Below, piece by piece: positions 53,508 to 60,677 of a stretch of DNA of 64,000 nt. The stretch is from Citrobacter braakii (GTDB lineage Bacteria > Pseudomonadota > Gammaproteobacteria > Enterobacterales > Enterobacteriaceae), in the NCBI RefSeq assembly GCF_002075345.1, contig NZ_NAEW01000001.1, positions 62,001-126,000 on the forward strand, in the 5' to 3' direction. The position numbers and the translations under genes were made by a program. Numbering within the stretch: position 1 is the stretch's first letter; every line of letters starts with the position of its first letter. Below the pieces are notes generated by a model. It had not been told where the DNA came from. It saw nothing but the letters and a program-made list of their open reading frames with translations, and made no database searches.

Positions 53508-53702
53508 TTGAGAGTAGAACAAAACCACTTCATGGCCGAAGAAATTGGCGATACGGTTATCCAGTTACTTGAGAATGGCAAAAGGGTTACGACAGGCAAT
53601 ATCGTTGATTTGCTTGAGCGGAAACGTCATGCGTTGCATGGTAATAAAGCAGATCAGATTAGAGAAATTTTGATATTTATCAGAAAAAAATCAGTTATGT
53701 GA
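53508..53702 (+). CDS. YmgB/AriR-like small regulator
   Basis: 64 residues if it starts at the TTG at 53508, behind AAGGGTGA; an ATG at 53532 lacks a site. AEEIGDTVIQLLENGKRVTT and the following helices resemble the YmgB/AriR (Bdm) fold of small biofilm and acid-resistance regulators, as far as I can judge by eye. It precedes the first late-region C4-like RNA. Confidence 0.5.
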   Translation: MRVEQNHFMAEEIGDTVIQLLENGKRVTTGNIVDLLERKRHALHGNKADQIREILIFIRKKSVM

Positions 53703-53740
53703 ACTTGCCATAAATAACCTGGTGATTGTAGGGTTTTGTT

Positions 53741-53838
53741 GTTGCGGTGAATCCCACTAGGCGTAGGGGTGTAGTTAGGTTTAGCTTCCACTACTGGCTA
53801 TGCGGAGAAATCCACCGGGAGGCACCCGGCACCGCAAC
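53741..53838 (+). ncRNA. C4-like structured RNA, late copy 1
   Basis: GTTGCGGTGAATCCC opens it; CACCGGGAGGCACCCGG then CACCGCAAC closes it. The ends pair over 9 bp, and CCGGG/CCCGG forms the inner hairpin with loop AGGCA. It is one of four tandem copies in 1.7 kb with conserved ends and divergent middles. The form fits the C4 antisense RNA family known from P1 and many enterobacterial prophages. Confidence 0.65.
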
Positions 53839-53895
53839 TTTACAATCCAGTCAATCTTGAAATGTTTGTTTCGACGTCAGTACAGGAAGGCGATG

Positions 53896-54018
53896 ATGTT
53901 GAAAAAATGGTGTGTCAGGCTGCTTCTGCTCTCCAGTTTTTTTTGTGGTGTAGTCATATACTGCGTTGTTATCGAGCGTATAGAGCATGAGCTGATTTTT
54001 CTGGGGATAGATGATTAA
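53896..54018 (+). CDS. Small one-helix membrane peptide (40 aa)
   Basis: 40 residues, MLKKWCVRLLLLSSFFCGVV onward, a single membrane helix with a short charged tail; AGGAAGG lies upstream. It follows the first C4-like RNA by 58 bases, so that RNA could control it. It looks like the small toxic membrane peptides of phage and Hok type, but the sequence does not prove it. Confidence 0.5.
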   Translation: MLKKWCVRLLLLSSFFCGVVIYCVVIERIEHELIFLGIDD

Positions 54019-54063
54019 AAAATTTATTGCCAGACTTAATCTGCAAACAGTAGCTTTTCCGGT

Positions 54064-54182
54064 GTTGTGGTGAATCCAGCTATGCGCATGGGCGTACAGT
54101 CAAATTTCTCTGATGAGAAACGTAAACGAGACCGCGGACTTTGTGACTGGTAAGTCCACCGGGAGGCACCCGGCACCGCAAC
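54064..54182 (+). ncRNA. C4-like structured RNA, late copy 2
   Basis: Ends GTTGTGGTG and CACCGCAAC pair over 9 bp with one G-U. The inner hairpin CACCGGGAGGCACCCGG is identical to that of copy 1. The 5' part shares AATCCAGCTATGCGCATGGG with copy 3. It ends six bases before the tRNA-Arg-like gene. Confidence 0.65.
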
Positions 54183-54188
54183 GCTAAT

Positions 54189-54264
54189 CCGCCACTAGCT
54201 CAGCAGGATAGAGCAGCAGCCTTCTAAGCTGTTGGTGCGGGTTCGATTCCCGCTGACCGCTCCA
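54189..54264 (+). tRNA. tRNA-Arg(UCU)-like gene with a mismatched, Gly-type 3' end
   Basis: D arm, anticodon arm (GCAGC-CTTCTAA-GCTGT, anticodon TCT) and T arm are well formed. The 5' acceptor strand CCGCCAC pairs with the 3' strand TGACCGC at only two of seven positions. The last 28 bases (GCGGGTTCGATTCCCGC then TGACCGCTCCA) are those of a tRNA-Gly, and TGACCGC pairs perfectly with GCGGTCA, the 5' strand of the truncated tRNA-Gly at 54930. It looks like a recombinant, probably non-functional tRNA. Confidence 0.7.
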
Positions 54265-54290
54265 GAACCAGAAATACGGGAATTAAGTAC

Positions 54291-54392
54291 TCAGAAAATA
54301 AACAGCCCGTTTATAGCCAGCATCCAGGCGAACCATATACCTCCCAAAACAATAGCCACTAACCAGTAGAGTGCTTGTGCCAGTGCGTTCAT
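54291..54392 (-). CDS. Small membrane peptide (33 aa)
   Basis: 33 residues, MNALAQALYWLVAIVLGGIW onward, almost entirely hydrophobic. A perfect AGGAGG lies seven bases before the ATG. It is antisense to the late transcript, between tRNA genes. A similar 28-residue peptide lies at 55728-55814. Function unknown. Confidence 0.55.
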   Translation of the reverse strand: MNALAQALYWLVAIVLGGIWFAWMLAINGLFIF

Positions 54393-54619
54393 CCGGGGAC
54401 CTCCTGACTGTAAAAAAGTCCCCGGCACCGGGCAGGTGACGGGGAAATGTATTGGAAGCAACGTTTTGAGTTATGACCCTCACAAGCAATCGCAACTTAT
54501 GAAGATGTGAAAACGATAATCATTTGCATTAATGAGTGTCAACGGACTAAGAGTAGGGATAATTCCACCCTTGCCGGGAGAGGTTGCAAAATACCACCAG
54601 CAAACAGTAGTTTTCAGGC

Positions 54620-54742
54620 GTTGCGGTGAATCCAGCTATGCGCATGGGCGGAAGTGGTTTCAGGATAGTTAATTATCAAGGTAGCGCGAGTCACGGTCGG
54701 CAGCCAGCCAACGACTCACCGGGAGGCACCCGGCACCGTAAC
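54620..54742 (+). ncRNA. C4-like structured RNA, late copy 3
   Basis: Ends GTTGCGGTG and CACCGTAAC pair over 9 bp with one G-U. The inner hairpin is CACCGGGAGGCACCCGG. It ends six bases before the tRNA-Ile2 gene, the same spacing as copy 2 to its tRNA. Confidence 0.65.
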
Positions 54743-54748
54743 ACTATC

Positions 54749-54824
54749 GGCCCTTTAGCTCAGTGGTCAGAGCAGGCGGCTCATAACCGCTTTGTCGCTG
54801 GTTCAAACCCAGCAAGGGCCACCA
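54749..54824 (+). tRNA. tRNA-Ile2 (CAT anticodon, reads AUA)
   Basis: 76 bases with acceptor GGCCCTT/AAGGGCC, encoded CCA, and anticodon loop CTCATAA. The body closely follows host ileX/ileY and the ileZ gene of Stx phages, in which C34 is changed to lysidine so that the tRNA reads AUA. It is therefore not a methionine tRNA. It would help translate AUA-rich phage and cargo genes. Confidence 0.9.
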
Positions 54825-54929
54825 GGCAAGTGTAGACTACTGAATAAGTAGCCTACCGACGCAATAGTCTTTCCACGCATGACTATAAATATCGTCGCGG
54901 TGACGGCAGGGAAAGACCTGCGTTCATAA

Positions 54930-54991
<62 letters not shown>

Positions 54992-54997
54992 AGACAT

Positions 54998-55073
54998 GCT
55001 GGTTTAGCTCCAACGGTAGAGCAGTCGCCTTGTAAGCGAATGGGTAGCGGTTCAGATCCGTTAACCAGCACCA
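54998..55073 (+). tRNA. tRNA-Thr(UGU)
   Basis: 76 bases with acceptor GCTGGTT/AACCAGC, encoded CCA, and anticodon loop CTTGTAA (TGT), reading ACA. All arms pair. It directly follows the tRNA-Gly remnant. The 258 bases after it hold hairpins (for example CTACACA/TGTGTAG near 55213-55242) and a weak tRNA-like fragment near 55083, but no gene I can support. Confidence 0.9.
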
Positions 55074-55331
55074 TATCCCCCTGTGTAGCTCCGCTGGTCA
55101 CGCGGCGGCGGCCCATCGTTAAAGGGCAAATTTCAGGCAGAAAAAAACCGCCACAGGGATGGCGGGCAGTAAATACTGAACTTGAAAAACAAGGGATACG
55201 TCAACACTTGGAGGTCTACACACTCAGCAGAACTGTGTAGCCATCAACACCTTGCCTGATTTCTGTGTTTAAGTTAAACAGATAAATCCTAAACTAGTAA
55301 ACCATGTAAATTATAATGTTATTGTAATGAT

Positions 55332-55460
55332 GTTGCGGTGAATCCCGTTAGCGCGGGGCAAACTGATCATCTGTGTGTATTGACAATAGTTGCAGCAGAC
55401 ATGAACACGGGTCATGGCAGATCAACCAAAGGCTCACCGGGTAGCGACCGGCACCGCGAC
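55332..55460 (+). ncRNA. C4-like structured RNA, late copy 4
   Basis: Ends GTTGCGGTG and CACCGCGAC pair over 9 bp with one G-U. The inner hairpin is CCGG/CCGG around GTAGCGA, a variant of the other copies, and AATCCCGTTAGCGCGGGG forms a 5' hairpin. It is followed by an intrinsic terminator. Confidence 0.65.
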
Positions 55461-55480
55461 ACTACAATACCAGGGAAAAC

Positions 55481-55505
55481 AAAGGCTACTTCGGTAGCCT
55501 TTTTC
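55481..55505 (+). terminator. Intrinsic terminator after C4-like copy 4
   Basis: AAAGGCTAC, loop TTC, GGTAGCCTTTTT: an 8- to 9-bp stem with T run 21 bases after the RNA. Q-modified polymerase would have to read through it to reach the lysis genes. Confidence 0.85.
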
Positions 55506-55604
55506 TTTGGGCAAAAAAATACCCGGTCAGAGAACCGGGCTGGAATGACGAAATAGCGTCTAAATGAGTATTTACGAGTTTTGCCTCATAGGGTTAAGGC
55601 ACGT

Positions 55605-55654
55605 AAACGGTAAGCATTTCAGTTTGTGCGGGTCAACAGGGCTGCGCTAATGCG
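55605..55654 (+). repeat. 50-base direct repeat, copy A
   Basis: It begins AAACGGTAAGCATTTCAG and ends GCTGCGCTAATGCG. Copy B at 55921-55970 differs at two positions. The pair flanks the small membrane peptide gene at 55728. Confidence 0.85.
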
Positions 55655-55727
55655 TGATTTAATTATATGTAATGGACTTGGGTACATCCTCGGCTATGTG
55701 CGCGGATGCGATTAACGCCGACCCGCA

Positions 55728-55814
55728 TCAAGGGTTATGCAGTCTGTAGAAAATCAACGCTGCAGCGATAGCCATAAAACAGATAAATATTGCGAGTTTT
55801 TCGAAGGTGCTCAT
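55728..55814 (-). CDS. Small membrane peptide (28 aa)
   Basis: 28 residues, MSTFEKLAIFICFMAIAAAL onward, one membrane helix. GGGAGAAG lies upstream. It is oriented against the late genes and lies between two copies of a 50-base repeat. Function unknown. Confidence 0.5.
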   Translation of the reverse strand: MSTFEKLAIFICFMAIAAALIFYRLHNP

Positions 55815-55920
55815 TCTGGCTTCTCCCGAAAAAAAAGCCCGGAATAACAGGCCGGGCGAATCACACAATGTTTAACATCAAATTGGAGGTTGCTCACTCT
55901 TCAGGATATGCGCAACGAAG

Positions 55921-55981
55921 AAACGATAAGCATTTCAGTTTGTACGGGTCAACAGGGCTGCGCTAATGCGCGGCTTTTTTA
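55921..55981 (+). repeat. 50-base direct repeat, copy B, ending in a terminator hairpin
   Basis: Copy B covers 55921-55970. In this copy GCTGCGC/GCGCGGC around TAAT (55957-55974) is followed by six T residues, forming an intrinsic terminator that copy A lacks. Confidence 0.8.
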
Positions 55982-56014
55982 TTAACTAAAATCGCCGGAC
56001 AGGCGGGAGAAATT

Positions 56015-56257
56015 ATGTACAAAGTCAAAGTCAGCTACATCTTGCCGGAAGGTGAGCAGGTTCGTGTTGCTGTATGCGCAGTGAAAGAGGACGGCACTCA
56101 GATTTTCCAGATGGAGATCCAGTCACCGAACGAAAAGGGCAAATCACTCGATGCCTACGAGCAGGCCGCGATAGAGCAGTACACCGCGATTGTCAGTGAT
56201 ATTGCCGCCTCGGTACAACCGGCACCGGACGCCACCGAAGCCAGCGCCAAAAAGTAA
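56015..56257 (+). CDS. Small protein before the holin (80 aa)
   Basis: 80 residues starting MYKVKVSYILPEGEQVRVAV, after GGCGGGAGAAATT. Beta-rich N-terminus and an Ala-rich C-terminal tail. It is the first gene of the lysis block. No family recognised with certainty. Confidence 0.65.
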   Translation: MYKVKVSYILPEGEQVRVAVCAVKEDGTQIFQMEIQSPNEKGKSLDAYEQAAIEQYTAIVSDIAASVQPAPDATEASAKK

Positions 56258-56341
56258 CGTTTCCACAACAGCATAAACGGGTCGCCAGGTGCGGCCTTTT
56301 CTTTTATCTACCCTCCGCAGAAAGGCGAGCAGGGAGGCTCT

Positions 56342-56680
56342 ATGAATAACGACCCACATAGCTGGACGGACTGGTGGGTGATGGTGAAAAGCTGGATTAA
56401 TGGCGACATTCCCCTGGACAGCCTTTTAATGACGGCGGTTATTGCAACACTGCGTGTTCTGTATACGGGAAGAAGCTGGCGACGTCTGTTGCTTGAAGTG
56501 CCACTGTGCTGTCTGCTGGCCGTTGCCGCGTTCTCCATGATTAAACCTATTCCCGTTTCCTGGTTATCTGAAGACTGGCGGGTAGGTATTGGCGCAGCCA
56601 TAGGGCTTATCGGCGTTGAGCATATCCGGGCACTGGGTGTGTTTGTGACGAAGAAAATAGCAGGAAGGACAGGACAATGA
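56342..56680 (+). CDS. Phage holin
   Basis: 112 residues with three hydrophobic helices (LLMTAVIATLRVLY, LLLEVPLCCLLAVAAFSMI, VGIGAAIGLIGVEHI). Size, topology and place before the endolysin fit a class I lambdoid-type holin that opens the inner membrane at lysis. It overlaps the endolysin gene by 4 bases. Confidence 0.85.
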   Translation: MNNDPHSWTDWWVMVKSWINGDIPLDSLLMTAVIATLRVLYTGRSWRRLLLEVPLCCLLAVAAFSMIKPIPVSWLSEDWRVGIGAAIGLIGVEHIRALGVFVTKKIAGRTGQ

Positions 56681-57093
56681 CTAATTCACCTCGCGGCATT
56701 CGTAACAACAACCCCGGCAATATCCGCTGGGGCGACGACTGGAAAGGGCTGGTACCGAAAGAGCAGCGTACCGATAAAGCGTTTTGCCAGTTTGTAACAC
56801 CGGAATACGGCATCAGGGCGATGATCGTTATTCTGCGCAACTACCAGCGTAAACACGGCCTGAACACCATCACCGGCATTATTAACCGCTGGGCACCCAC
56901 AAACGAGAATAACACGCAGGCATATATTGACAGCGTAGCAAAAACGACTGGCACAGCCCCTGTTCAATTCGTCCACACCGACGACAGCCGTTTCATGATG
57001 AAACTGCTACAGGCCATCATCCGGCACGAGAACGGCGAGCAGCCCTACGGGTTTGATGTGTTCGTCAGAGCGCTGGATCTGGCTGGCGGCTGA
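56677..57093 (+). CDS. P5-like muralytic enzyme (endolysin)
   Basis: 138 residues. PRGIRNNNPGNIRWGDDWKG and the later INRWAPTNENNTQAYID match the structural protein P5-like lytic transglycosylase domain found in phage endolysins. No signal peptide, so it depends on the holin. This is not the lambda R or T4 type. Confidence 0.85.
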   Translation: MTNSPRGIRNNNPGNIRWGDDWKGLVPKEQRTDKAFCQFVTPEYGIRAMIVILRNYQRKHGLNTITGIINRWAPTNENNTQAYIDSVAKTTGTAPVQFVHTDDSRFMMKLLQAIIRHENGEQPYGFDVFVRALDLAGG

Positions 57094-57114
57094 TTCACGA
57101 AGAATATAAAAGCG

Positions 57115-57147
57115 AAAACCCCGATTGCCGCAAACAGTCGGGGTTTT
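57115..57147 (+). terminator. Intrinsic terminator inside the lysis cassette
   Basis: AAAACCCCGA and TCGGGGTTTT flank a 13-base loop, 22 bases after the endolysin stop. Confidence 0.8.
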
Positions 57148-57183
57148 CTGTTTCTGCACCTTGAATAAGGCAAGGGAGAACCT

Positions 57184-57321
57184 GTGATTGATATTAGCAA
57201 ACTGATTAGGGAGTTGCGACTAATGATTGAGCAATTACCAAACTGGAAATTTATCCTGATCTGGCTGGTACTGTTTGTCGCTGCTATTGGCTATCTGATT
57301 GGGCAAATCCGCTGGTGGTGA
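57184..57321 (+). CDS. Small membrane peptide of the lysis cassette (45 aa)
   Basis: 45 residues from a GTG behind AAGGGAGAACCT, with one strong membrane helix (FILIWLVLFVAAIGYLIGQI). Its stop lies one base before the Rz start. Position suggests a second holin, antiholin or pinholin-like peptide; the sequence alone cannot decide. Confidence 0.6.
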   Translation: MIDISKLIRELRLMIEQLPNWKFILIWLVLFVAAIGYLIGQIRWW

Positions 57322-57322
57322 C

Positions 57323-57811
57323 ATGAACCGCATAACTACTGGCGTAATAGCCTCGTTGCTGATAGTGGCCGCCGCGCTGGCCTGGACAACGGACCATTAC
57401 CACAGTAACGCGGTACGATTCCGGCAGCAGCGGGACACCGTTACTCATAAGCTGGCGCTGGCGAACGCGACAATTATCGACATGACGAAGCGCCAGCGTG
57501 ACGTTGCTGTCCTTGATGCAAAATACACACAGGAGTTAGCCGATGCGAAAGCTGAGAATGATGCTTTGCGCGATGACGTTGCCGCTGGCCGCCGTCGCCT
57601 GTACGTCAACGCAACATGCCCCGCAGCCGTGCGTAAAGCCACCACCTCCCCCGGCGTGGATAATGCTTCCACCGCCACCCTTACAGCGAATGCTGAGCGG
57701 GATTACTGGCGTCTCAGGGACGGAATAGCCACAGTGACAAAGCAGATCGAAGGGGCGCAGGACTATATCAGAACACAATGTGGTTATGTTTCTTCTGACG
57801 GGACGAGATGA
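57323..57811 (+). CDS. Rz: Rz, inner membrane spanin
   Basis: 162 residues from MNRITTGVIASLLIVAAALA, an N-terminal signal anchor, then a long coiled-coil region (TVTHKLALANATIIDM through DALRDDVAAG). Rz pairs with Rz1 to fuse inner and outer membranes at lysis. The rz1 gene is nested in another frame. Confidence 0.92.
   Translation: MNRITTGVIASLLIVAAALAWTTDHYHSNAVRFRQQRDTVTHKLALANATIIDMTKRQRDVAVLDAKYTQELADAKAENDALRDDVAAGRRRLYVNATCPAAVRKATTSPGVDNASTATLTANAERDYWRLRDGIATVTKQIEGAQDYIRTQCGYVSSDGTR
57543..57728 (+). CDS. Rz1: Rz1, outer membrane spanin lipoprotein (nested in Rz)
   Basis: 61 residues in a shifted frame wholly inside Rz. A lipoprotein signal ends LAAVAC, and the mature part is Pro-rich (PQPCVKPPPPPAW, MLPPPPLQ), exactly the Rz1 pattern. 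Confidence 0.92.
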   Translation: MRKLRMMLCAMTLPLAAVACTSTQHAPQPCVKPPPPPAWIMLPPPPLQRMLSGITGVSGTE

Positions 57812-57957
57812 ATAAGCAGCGGCCTGGTATCTGATGTTACTGAAACATACTCAGGCGTATCCTTGCGGTCTGATAGTCTTTGGAAAAAATAACCAAGTCT
57901 GGAGCGTTGTAACGAACGGACTATGCGACGCGAGTGTTTTTTGTTTTTGGCAACCAT
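57784..57957 (-). CDS. Small basic protein on the minus strand after Rz (57 aa)
   Basis: 57 residues, MVAKNKKHSRRIVRSLQRSR onward, strongly basic at the N-terminus. GGGGAG lies seven bases before the ATG. It overlaps the last codons of Rz in antisense. The sequence looks protein-like, but no family is recognised. The remaining gap to 58156 shows nothing else. Confidence 0.5.
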   Translation of the reverse strand: MVAKNKKHSRRIVRSLQRSRLGYFFQRLSDRKDTPEYVSVTSDTRPLLIHLVPSEET

Positions 57958-58156
57958 CTAAATCTCCCCAATGACATAACGGATAACGTTAACTCACACT
58001 ACAGTTGTTGAGAATTATTATCAATAACGGGGTGGTGAAATATTTTTCCGATTGAATAATGAACAAAAATGATGGCGTTACGTGAAATCTGAGATTTTGC
58101 GGGGGTTATTGTTCACCAGATTTTACGTATGGAGAGCGTGACAACAGGAAGATGTT

Positions 58157-58984
58157 ATGGCAAAGACCGACTGGAAAAAGCTGGAGCAAAAATTTCAGCG
58201 TGCTCATGCCAGAACAGGTATCAAGCTTCAGGACTGGTGTAAGCAGAATGGCATCAGCTATGACACAGCCCGACGGTATATAAAACTGCGCAAAAATGAG
58301 CAGGAGTCTGCGCAGAAAAGTGCGCAAAAAAAGGAACAAAAAACTGCGCAAAATTATGACGCATCTTCAGAAGAAAAAAACAGTGACGACGAGGATTGCG
58401 AAGAAGAAAATCTGGCAGACAGTGATGACGAAAATTGCGCAAATTCGGCAGAGACGAAACGAAAAAAACGGGGTGGAAATCCTCATCCCGTTTGCCGGTT
58501 CGTCGAGCGTAACACTGCCGCAGTAAAACACCGTGGATACGCCAGGTATCTGGAAAAAGACTACCTGTTTGATGATGCGGCAGAAATGGCACTCATTGAT
58601 GAGCTGGTATTTACCCGTGCAAGGGCGCTTTCGGTAACAGCAACCCTGAAACGCATGTTTACCGAACTGGATAAAACGGAAGATATTCTGGCGCGCACAG
58701 CATTGTACGGAAAAATTTTGCAGGCTGAGACTGCCCTCGATCGCAATATTGCCCGTATTGAATCGATAGAGCGCACGCTGGGTACGCTGGACATTATCGC
58801 GGTCACACCTGCAAAAATTATTGCCGATACCGAGTACCGGGCAGCAGCCAGAGAAAAAGTTAAAGCTGAGACCGATATTCTCACCAGCCAGAAGCAGGGG
58901 GTAACAACCCCGATGACTGAAATAGTGTCAGAGCTTCATGGTATGAGCCATTCCGGGAGGTTAGATGACATCCCCGAAGAGTGA
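58157..58984 (+). CDS. Terminase small subunit
   Basis: 275 residues. An N-terminal helix-turn-helix (LQDWCKQNGISYDTARRYIK) is followed by a low-complexity stretch of Ala-Gln-Lys then Asp/Glu residues (about 50-95), then a helical domain for oligomerisation. It recognises the packaging site and recruits the large subunit. The 3' end overlaps the large subunit gene by 20 bases. Confidence 0.82.
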   Translation: MAKTDWKKLEQKFQRAHARTGIKLQDWCKQNGISYDTARRYIKLRKNEQESAQKSAQKKEQKTAQNYDASSEEKNSDDEDCEEENLADSDDENCANSAETKRKKRGGNPHPVCRFVERNTAAVKHRGYARYLEKDYLFDDAAEMALIDELVFTRARALSVTATLKRMFTELDKTEDILARTALYGKILQAETALDRNIARIESIERTLGTLDIIAVTPAKIIADTEYRAAAREKVKAETDILTSQKQGVTTPMTEIVSELHGMSHSGRLDDIPEE

Positions 58985-60677
58985 GCCGCAATACTGTGAA
59001 CCTGATTTATCCGGGATGAGTGAAGCAGAACAGCGCCTTTTTATTCTGACAAAACTGAGCAATCCCTGGTGGCGTCTTAATCATCTCTACAAAGTCCAGA
59101 ATGAAAAAGGGGAACTGGTTACTTTCAGAATGCGTCCGGCTCAGCGCCAGCTTTTCCGGAGTATGCATAACAAAAATATCATTCTTAAAGCGCGACAACT
59201 GGGGTTCTCGACGGCAATTGATATCTATCTGCTGGACCAGGCGCTGTTCACGGCACACCTCAAGTGCGGGATTGTGGCACAGGATAAACAGGCAGCCAGT
59301 GAGATTTTTCGTACCAAAATTGCAGTGCCGTTTGACAATCTTCCCCCGTGGTTGCGGGCTTCATTCACTGTTGCGGAACGAAGAAGCGGTGCCAGCGGCG
59401 GTTATATCCTGTTTGGTCATGGCTCCAGTATTCAGGTGGCGACCTCGTTTCGTTCCGGTACGGTTCAGCGTCTTCATATCTCCGAGCACGGCAAGATTTG
59501 TGCGAAATATCCGGCTAAGGCCAAAGAGCTGCGTACGGGGACGCTGAATGCTGTCGCGGATGAATGCATTATTTTCGACGAGTCCACCGCAGAAGGCGTT
59601 GGCGGCGATTTCTACGACATGAGCAACCGGGCACAGGAGATAACGACTTCCGGTCTGGATTTGTCACCACAGGATTATAAGTTCCACTTTTATGCGTGGT
59701 GGCAGGACCCCAAATACAGTGCGAAAGTGCCGGCCTCCGGTCTGAGACTGACGCGCGAAAAAGCGGAGTATTTTTCGGCTGTTGAAAAAGCCATGAATAT
59801 CACGCTCACCGATGGACAGAAGCAATGGTATGTCAACAAGGAGACAGAACAGCGCGAGGAAATGAAGCAGGAGTTTCCTTCCACGCCGCAGGAAGCTTTC
59901 CTTACGTCAGGCCGGAGAGTGTTTAATGCCGAAAGTACATTGCAGGCCGAAGCCGGGTGTATTCCTCCACTGATTGTGTATGACATTGAGCCTGTAACGG
60001 GCACCAGAACAAAGGCACAGGCTTTACGTAGCGGTAAAAAGGATGAACTCAGTCGTACGCTGATGAATTATCTTCTGGTCTGGGAACTGCCCGATCCGGA
60101 CGAGCAGTATGCCATCGGTGCTGACCCGGCTGAAGGGCTGGAGCACGGCGACCGCTCGTCACTGGATGTGGTCAAACAAAGTACCGGCGAACAGGTTGCG
60201 CACTGGTTCGGACATCTGGACGCTGAGTTATTTGCTCACCTGCTGGCGCATGTGGGGAAACTGTATAACACCGCCTTTATCGGACCTGAGCGCAATAACC
60301 ACGGCCATGCGGTCATTCTCAAACTGCGTGAGATTTATCCGCCCCGTTTTATCTACAACGAGCAGCATATTGACCAGGACAACGACGATGATACGCCGCG
60401 TCTGGGCTGGTTAACCACGCGCCAGAGCAAGCCGATCCTGACTGAGGGAATGAAGACCCTGCTGAATAACGGGATTTCCGGTATCCGCTGGACAGGCACG
60501 CTGAGCGAGATGAACACCTACGTCTACAACGCGAAAGGTTCAATGAATGCACAGGAAGGCTGCTTCGATGACCAGGTGATGAGCTACTGCATCGCACAGG
60601 AAATGCGGGCGCGTATGCCTGTACGCATTAAGTCGCAACCAACTGAACGCACCAAAAAACACTGGATGACTCACTGA
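58965..60677 (+). CDS. Terminase large subunit
   Basis: 570 residues. ATPase: Walker A-like ILKARQLGFSTAIDIYL near residue 72 and Walker B ADECIIFDEST near 205. Nuclease: first acidic residue in YAIGADPAEGLEHGDRSS near 385, later GCFDDQVMSYCIA. It cuts concatemeric DNA and pumps it into the prohead. It overlaps the portal start by one base (TGATG). Confidence 0.92.
   Translation: MTSPKSEPQYCEPDLSGMSEAEQRLFILTKLSNPWWRLNHLYKVQNEKGELVTFRMRPAQRQLFRSMHNKNIILKARQLGFSTAIDIYLLDQALFTAHLKCGIVAQDKQAASEIFRTKIAVPFDNLPPWLRASFTVAERRSGASGGYILFGHGSSIQVATSFRSGTVQRLHISEHGKICAKYPAKAKELRTGTLNAVADECIIFDESTAEGVGGDFYDMSNRAQEITTSGLDLSPQDYKFHFYAWWQDPKYSAKVPASGLRLTREKAEYFSAVEKAMNITLTDGQKQWYVNKETEQREEMKQEFPSTPQEAFLTSGRRVFNAESTLQAEAGCIPPLIVYDIEPVTGTRTKAQALRSGKKDELSRTLMNYLLVWELPDPDEQYAIGADPAEGLEHGDRSSLDVVKQSTGEQVAHWFGHLDAELFAHLLAHVGKLYNTAFIGPERNNHGHAVILKLREIYPPRFIYNEQHIDQDNDDDTPRLGWLTTRQSKPILTEGMKTLLNNGISGIRWTGTLSEMNTYVYNAKGSMNAQEGCFDDQVMSYCIAQEMRARMPVRIKSQPTERTKKHWMTH

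Noticed and set aside
54749..54824. Initial reading as tRNA-Met because of the CAT anticodon
   Set aside because: The body matches ileX/ileY type tRNAs, so it is assigned as tRNA-Ile2.
55083..55130. Weak tRNA-like fragment (TAGCTCCGCTGGTC)
   Set aside because: No anticodon arm or T arm can be completed, so it was not listed as a tRNA gene or remnant.
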